Assembly (NCBI RefSeq): GCF_007004655.1
Contig: NZ_ML660093.1
Coordinates: 105,197-169,196, forward strand
Origin: Exilibacterium tricleocarpae
GTDB lineage: Bacteria > Pseudomonadota > Gammaproteobacteria > Pseudomonadales > Cellvibrionaceae
Length of the DNA: 64,000 nucleotides
Direction of reading: 5' to 3'
A program made the translations under genes and the position numbers. Numbering within the stretch: position 1 is the first letter of the stretch; every line of letters begins with the position of its first letter. Shown here piece after piece: positions 61,682-64,000 of this stretch. Below the pieces are notes generated by a model. That model saw nothing but the letters and a program-made list of their open reading frames with translations. It did not search any database and had not been told where the DNA came from.

Positions 61682-62749
61682 ATGCCGAGCAAAAATACCC
61701 CGATCGAAATAGCCGGTGTGACGGTCCGGCCTGGTGAGTACAAAACCATCGATCTGCCGCTGGCGGCGATGTACACCCACAACGATGTACAGATGACAGT
61801 TCATGTTATCTGCGGCAAGCAGGCCGGGCCGGTGCTGTTTATCTCTGCGGCTATCCACGGCGATGAAATCAACGGGGTCGATATCATTCGGCGCGTGCTC
61901 AAACGCAGGCAGCTAAAGAGTATCAAGGGTACCCTGGTCGCTATCCCGGTGGTCAATGTGCACGGTTTTCTGAGTCATTCACGCTATTTGCCGGATGGGC
62001 GCGACCTCAACCGTACTTTTCCGGGGGGCAGTAAAGGATCACTCGCGGGCCGCATTGCCAATACTTTCTTTAGAGAAATCGTCAAAAAATGTACTCACGG
62101 TATTGATCTGCATACCGGTGCGAGGCATCGCAGTAATCTGCCCCAGGTGCGGGCGGATCTTAGCACCGAGGCGGTGAGAACGCTGGCTCACGCCTTTGGT
62201 GTCCCCGTGATTATCGACTCTAAAATCCGCGACGGCTCCCTGCGCCAGGCTTGCAGTGACGCCGGTATTCCAATCCTGCTCTACGAAGCGGGGGAGGCGT
62301 TGCGCTTTGATGAAATTTGTATTCGCGCCGGCGTCCGGGGCGTCGTTAACATTATGCGGGAAATTGGTATGCTGCCCCGGCTGAAAACGGCCACAGCGGT
62401 GCGTAAACCGGTGGTTTCAACCAATACCACCTGGGTCAGGGCGCCCCACAGCGGCATCTTGCGCGCGCTGGTGCCGCTCGGTGCCAAAGCCGAGAAAGGC
62501 AGTGTCCTGGGGGTGATCGCTGACCCGCTGGGGGTGAGCGAGTACGAGGTGGTGGCGCAGGCCGACGGTATCGTTATCGGACGCACCTACCTGCCGCTGG
62601 TCCACGAGGGGGAGGCGTTATTCCACCTGGCCCACTATGAAATGAAAACTGACAAGGTCCTGGGCCAGGTTGAAAAGTTCCAGGAAAAACTGGAGCCGGA
62701 GACCACCATGGTGGCGCCGCAGAGCGCCACCGATGCACCGATTCAATAG
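61682..62749 (+). CDS. Succinylglutamate desuccinylase/aspartoacylase-family deacylase
   Basis: A 355-residue M14-like zinc enzyme. The ligand motif is in ISAAIHGDEINGVDI, with a second His in GIDLHTGARHRSNLPQ and a catalytic Glu in LLYEAGEAL. A C-terminal lipoyl-like barrel domain follows (IAPHSGILRALVPLGAKAEKGSVLG type). It may remove acyl or amino-acyl groups, possibly opposing the adjacent ligase. Three bp after rimK. Confidence 0.9.
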   Translation: MPSKNTPIEIAGVTVRPGEYKTIDLPLAAMYTHNDVQMTVHVICGKQAGPVLFISAAIHGDEINGVDIIRRVLKRRQLKSIKGTLVAIPVVNVHGFLSHSRYLPDGRDLNRTFPGGSKGSLAGRIANTFFREIVKKCTHGIDLHTGARHRSNLPQVRADLSTEAVRTLAHAFGVPVIIDSKIRDGSLRQACSDAGIPILLYEAGEALRFDEICIRAGVRGVVNIMREIGMLPRLKTATAVRKPVVSTNTTWVRAPHSGILRALVPLGAKAEKGSVLGVIADPLGVSEYEVVAQADGIVIGRTYLPLVHEGEALFHLAHYEMKTDKVLGQVEKFQEKLEPETTMVAPQSATDAPIQ

Positions 62750-62755
62750 CCTCCG

Positions 62756-63259
62756 CTACGCCAGCAGTGCCCGCAGCATCCAGGCATTTTCTTCATGTTG
62801 ACCAATGCGTTCAGTCAGCAGGTCGGCCGTTTTCACGTCGCCCACCCGATCGGCCTCGGAGACCGCCTTGCGCAGTTTGCGGCTGCATATCTCATTGCCG
62901 TCAACCAACTGCTGGATCATTTGCTCGGCGGTGGGCATTCCGGTTTCCTCCTCGACCGAGGCCACCAGTTTAAACTGGTGAAAGCTGCTCGGGGCGGGAA
63001 AGCCGATGGCGCGAATCCGCTCGGCGAGGGTGTCGATAGCCTCGGCCATATCTTCGTATTGCTCTTCGGTGAGTTTATGCAGGCTGTAAAATAGTGGGCC
63101 CACCACATTCCAGTGAAAACCCTGGGTTTTGACATAGAGCAAGTAGGTATCCGCCAGCGCTTCGGAAAGATAGCCGGCGAGGTCCCGGCGATCCTCGCGG
63201 GCAACGCCGCTGTGGGTTTCGACTTCCTCAGGTTTTGACTGCAAGATGGGGTCTTTCAT
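62756..63259 (-). CDS. dps: Dps-family ferritin-like protein
   Basis: A 167-residue protein with the Dps four-helix core. The ferroxidase ligands lie in KTQGFHWNVVGPLFYSLHKLTEEQYEDMAEAIDTLAERIRAIG; the second helix pair contains EMIQQLVDGNEICSRKLRKAV and TADLLTERIGQHEENAWML. Dps oxidises and stores iron and protects DNA under starvation or peroxide. Convergent with the deacylase gene. Confidence 0.94.
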   Translation of the reverse strand: MKDPILQSKPEEVETHSGVAREDRRDLAGYLSEALADTYLLYVKTQGFHWNVVGPLFYSLHKLTEEQYEDMAEAIDTLAERIRAIGFPAPSSFHQFKLVASVEEETGMPTAEQMIQQLVDGNEICSRKLRKAVSEADRVGDVKTADLLTERIGQHEENAWMLRALLA

Positions 63260-63584
63260 AAATTGCCTCCTGATTGTGGGGCTTTGCCAATGTTACCGAG
63301 GCTTTTGCACAATTCATACCGCCGCACAATTCATACCGCCGCACAATTCATACCGCCGCATGTTTCGTACCGGCACCGTCAATACTCGCAAATGCCGGTC
63401 GATTTCAACCGATGAGGGGCAAAACCACCACGGATCGCCGGTGGTCCCGGGCGTGATATGAGCGCTCGGGTTGAAGCCGCAACTGTCAATCTTTGGCATA
63501 GCTATTGCTCCAGCACTGCCAAGGGGCCTACCGAGGTCCAGCTGATGTCACAGTTATTGATATTTGCCTGAAGGAGGAACGGAT
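63260..63584. other. Intergenic with 17-bp tandem repeat
   Basis: 325 bp between the divergent dps and lipoprotein genes. Besides the array at 63307-63357, no gene or clear operator is seen. Confidence 0.5.
63307..63357 (+). repeat. 17-bp tandem repeat, three exact copies
   Basis: gcacaattcataccgcc repeated exactly three times (63307-63323, 63324-63340, 63341-63357), followed by a degraded fourth unit. It lies just upstream of dps. Confidence 0.9.
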
Positions 63585-64000
63585 ATGTTTGGTAGAATTT
63601 ACAGAATCGGTTGTATTGTCTTCATTGGCGCACTGCTTGCTGCGTTTCTCGGCGCCTGTGCCGCGCCGACCAGCATCAAGTCGAACTGGCAGGACCCGAC
63701 GTTTGCGAAGCCGCCGATGCGGAAGATCGCCGTGTTGGCGTTGTTTGAAACGGAGGCCGATAACCGCCGCTTCGAGCAGAGCGCAGTGGCGGCCCTGCGC
63801 GCCGGCGGCGTAGAGGCTGTTGAGGGGCACAATGTCATAGAGTCTGCTCGGGATTACTCCTACGAAGAACTGGAAGACAAATTGCTCAATGCCAACGCAG
63901 ACGGTATCCTGATATTCAAATTGATCGCTATCGATCATGATCACGTTTATCGTCCCCCCACACCTTATGCCGCTTACAGTAATGTGCATCCACATGATCC
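63585..64000 (+). CDS. Lipoprotein, truncated by the window end
   Basis: An open frame with ATG at 63585 behind an AAGGAGGAAC site and no stop before the window end. It encodes a type II signal (IVFIGALLAAFLGACAAPTS) and a DUF4136-like N-terminal domain: SNWQDPTFAKPPMRKIAVLALFETEADN, FEQSAVAALRAGGVEAVEGHNVI. At least 138 residues are visible. Function unknown; probably periplasmic. Confidence 0.8.
   Translation, partial: MFGRIYRIGCIVFIGALLAAFLGACAAPTSIKSNWQDPTFAKPPMRKIAVLALFETEADNRRFEQSAVAALRAGGVEAVEGHNVIESARDYSYEELEDKLLNANADGILIFKLIAIDHDHVYRPPTPYAAYSNVHPHD

Noticed and set aside
58901-63357. CRISPR array
   Set aside because: Repeats are contiguous tandem units without unique spacers and no cas genes are present.

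Overview
The window reads as a chromosomal segment of a Gram-negative, probably marine, gammaproteobacterium. Support for this: two TonB-dependent receptors, a tamA-tamB pair, several lipoboxes, a LolA-like protein next to an RND pump, an O2-independent ubiquinone gene remnant (ubiU-type) and a rimK/MscS cluster. A Cellvibrionales or Halieales-like origin is my inference from gene style, not something the sequence proves. There is no integrase, no full transposase gene, no CRISPR array and no phage module. The non-coding DNA, however, is crowded with short inverted-repeat elements and minisatellites.

Layout. 1-3.2 kb: a regulator/VOC pair divergent from a 14-TM drug exporter, bounded by a shared 21-bp direct repeat. 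3.2-5.1 kb: a phytase remnant and a universal stress protein gene between 156-bp inverted repeats. 5.2-10.8 kb: a double-length UvrA. 11-17.3 kb: a lipoprotein, a DUF885 peptidase-like lipoprotein and a zinc-receptor-like TonB receptor with a small metal-binding partner. 17.4-22.6 kb: a putative gamma-glutamylation pathway (FAD oxidoreductase, glutamine-synthetase-like ligase, Fe-alcohol dehydrogenase, class I amidotransferase). 22.7-24.8 kb: a candidate sRNA, gltX and tRNA-Ala(GGC) with its own promoter and terminator.

25-29.5 kb is AT-richer accessory DNA after the tRNA (methyltransferase, isochorismatase-like hydrolase, acetyltransferase, L,D-transpeptidase, membrane protein), with repeated non-coding boxes between genes. 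29.9-34.8 kb holds a second TonB receptor, a double-VOC lipoprotein and an SDR. 35-38 kb contains remnants, a phosphatase-like lipoprotein, a perfect-TIR element, a gene broken by a 16-bp-period duplication and a PaiB-like protein. 38-43.1 kb is a TetR-controlled MMPL pump/LolA-like/outer-membrane-protein operon with an evident operator.

43.2-49 kb: a deleted ubiU remnant, hydrolase and methyltransferase, RidA, an orphan protein and a cNMP/thioredoxin-reductase-like fusion. 49.2-54.2 kb: tamB and tamA. 54.5-62.7 kb: a membrane-tension, magnesium and glutamate-ligation neighbourhood: three MscS-type genes, MgtE with a soluble MgtE-like companion, DUF432, RimK and an aspartoacylase-like deacylase. 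It ends in Dps and a truncated lipoprotein gene.

Most notable: the tandem UvrA, the MscS/MgtE/RimK neighbourhood, the 22.7 kb candidate sRNA with an anti-Shine-Dalgarno stretch, a dispersed family of small inverted-repeat elements sharing a CAGGGATG core, and several precisely dissectable gene remnants.
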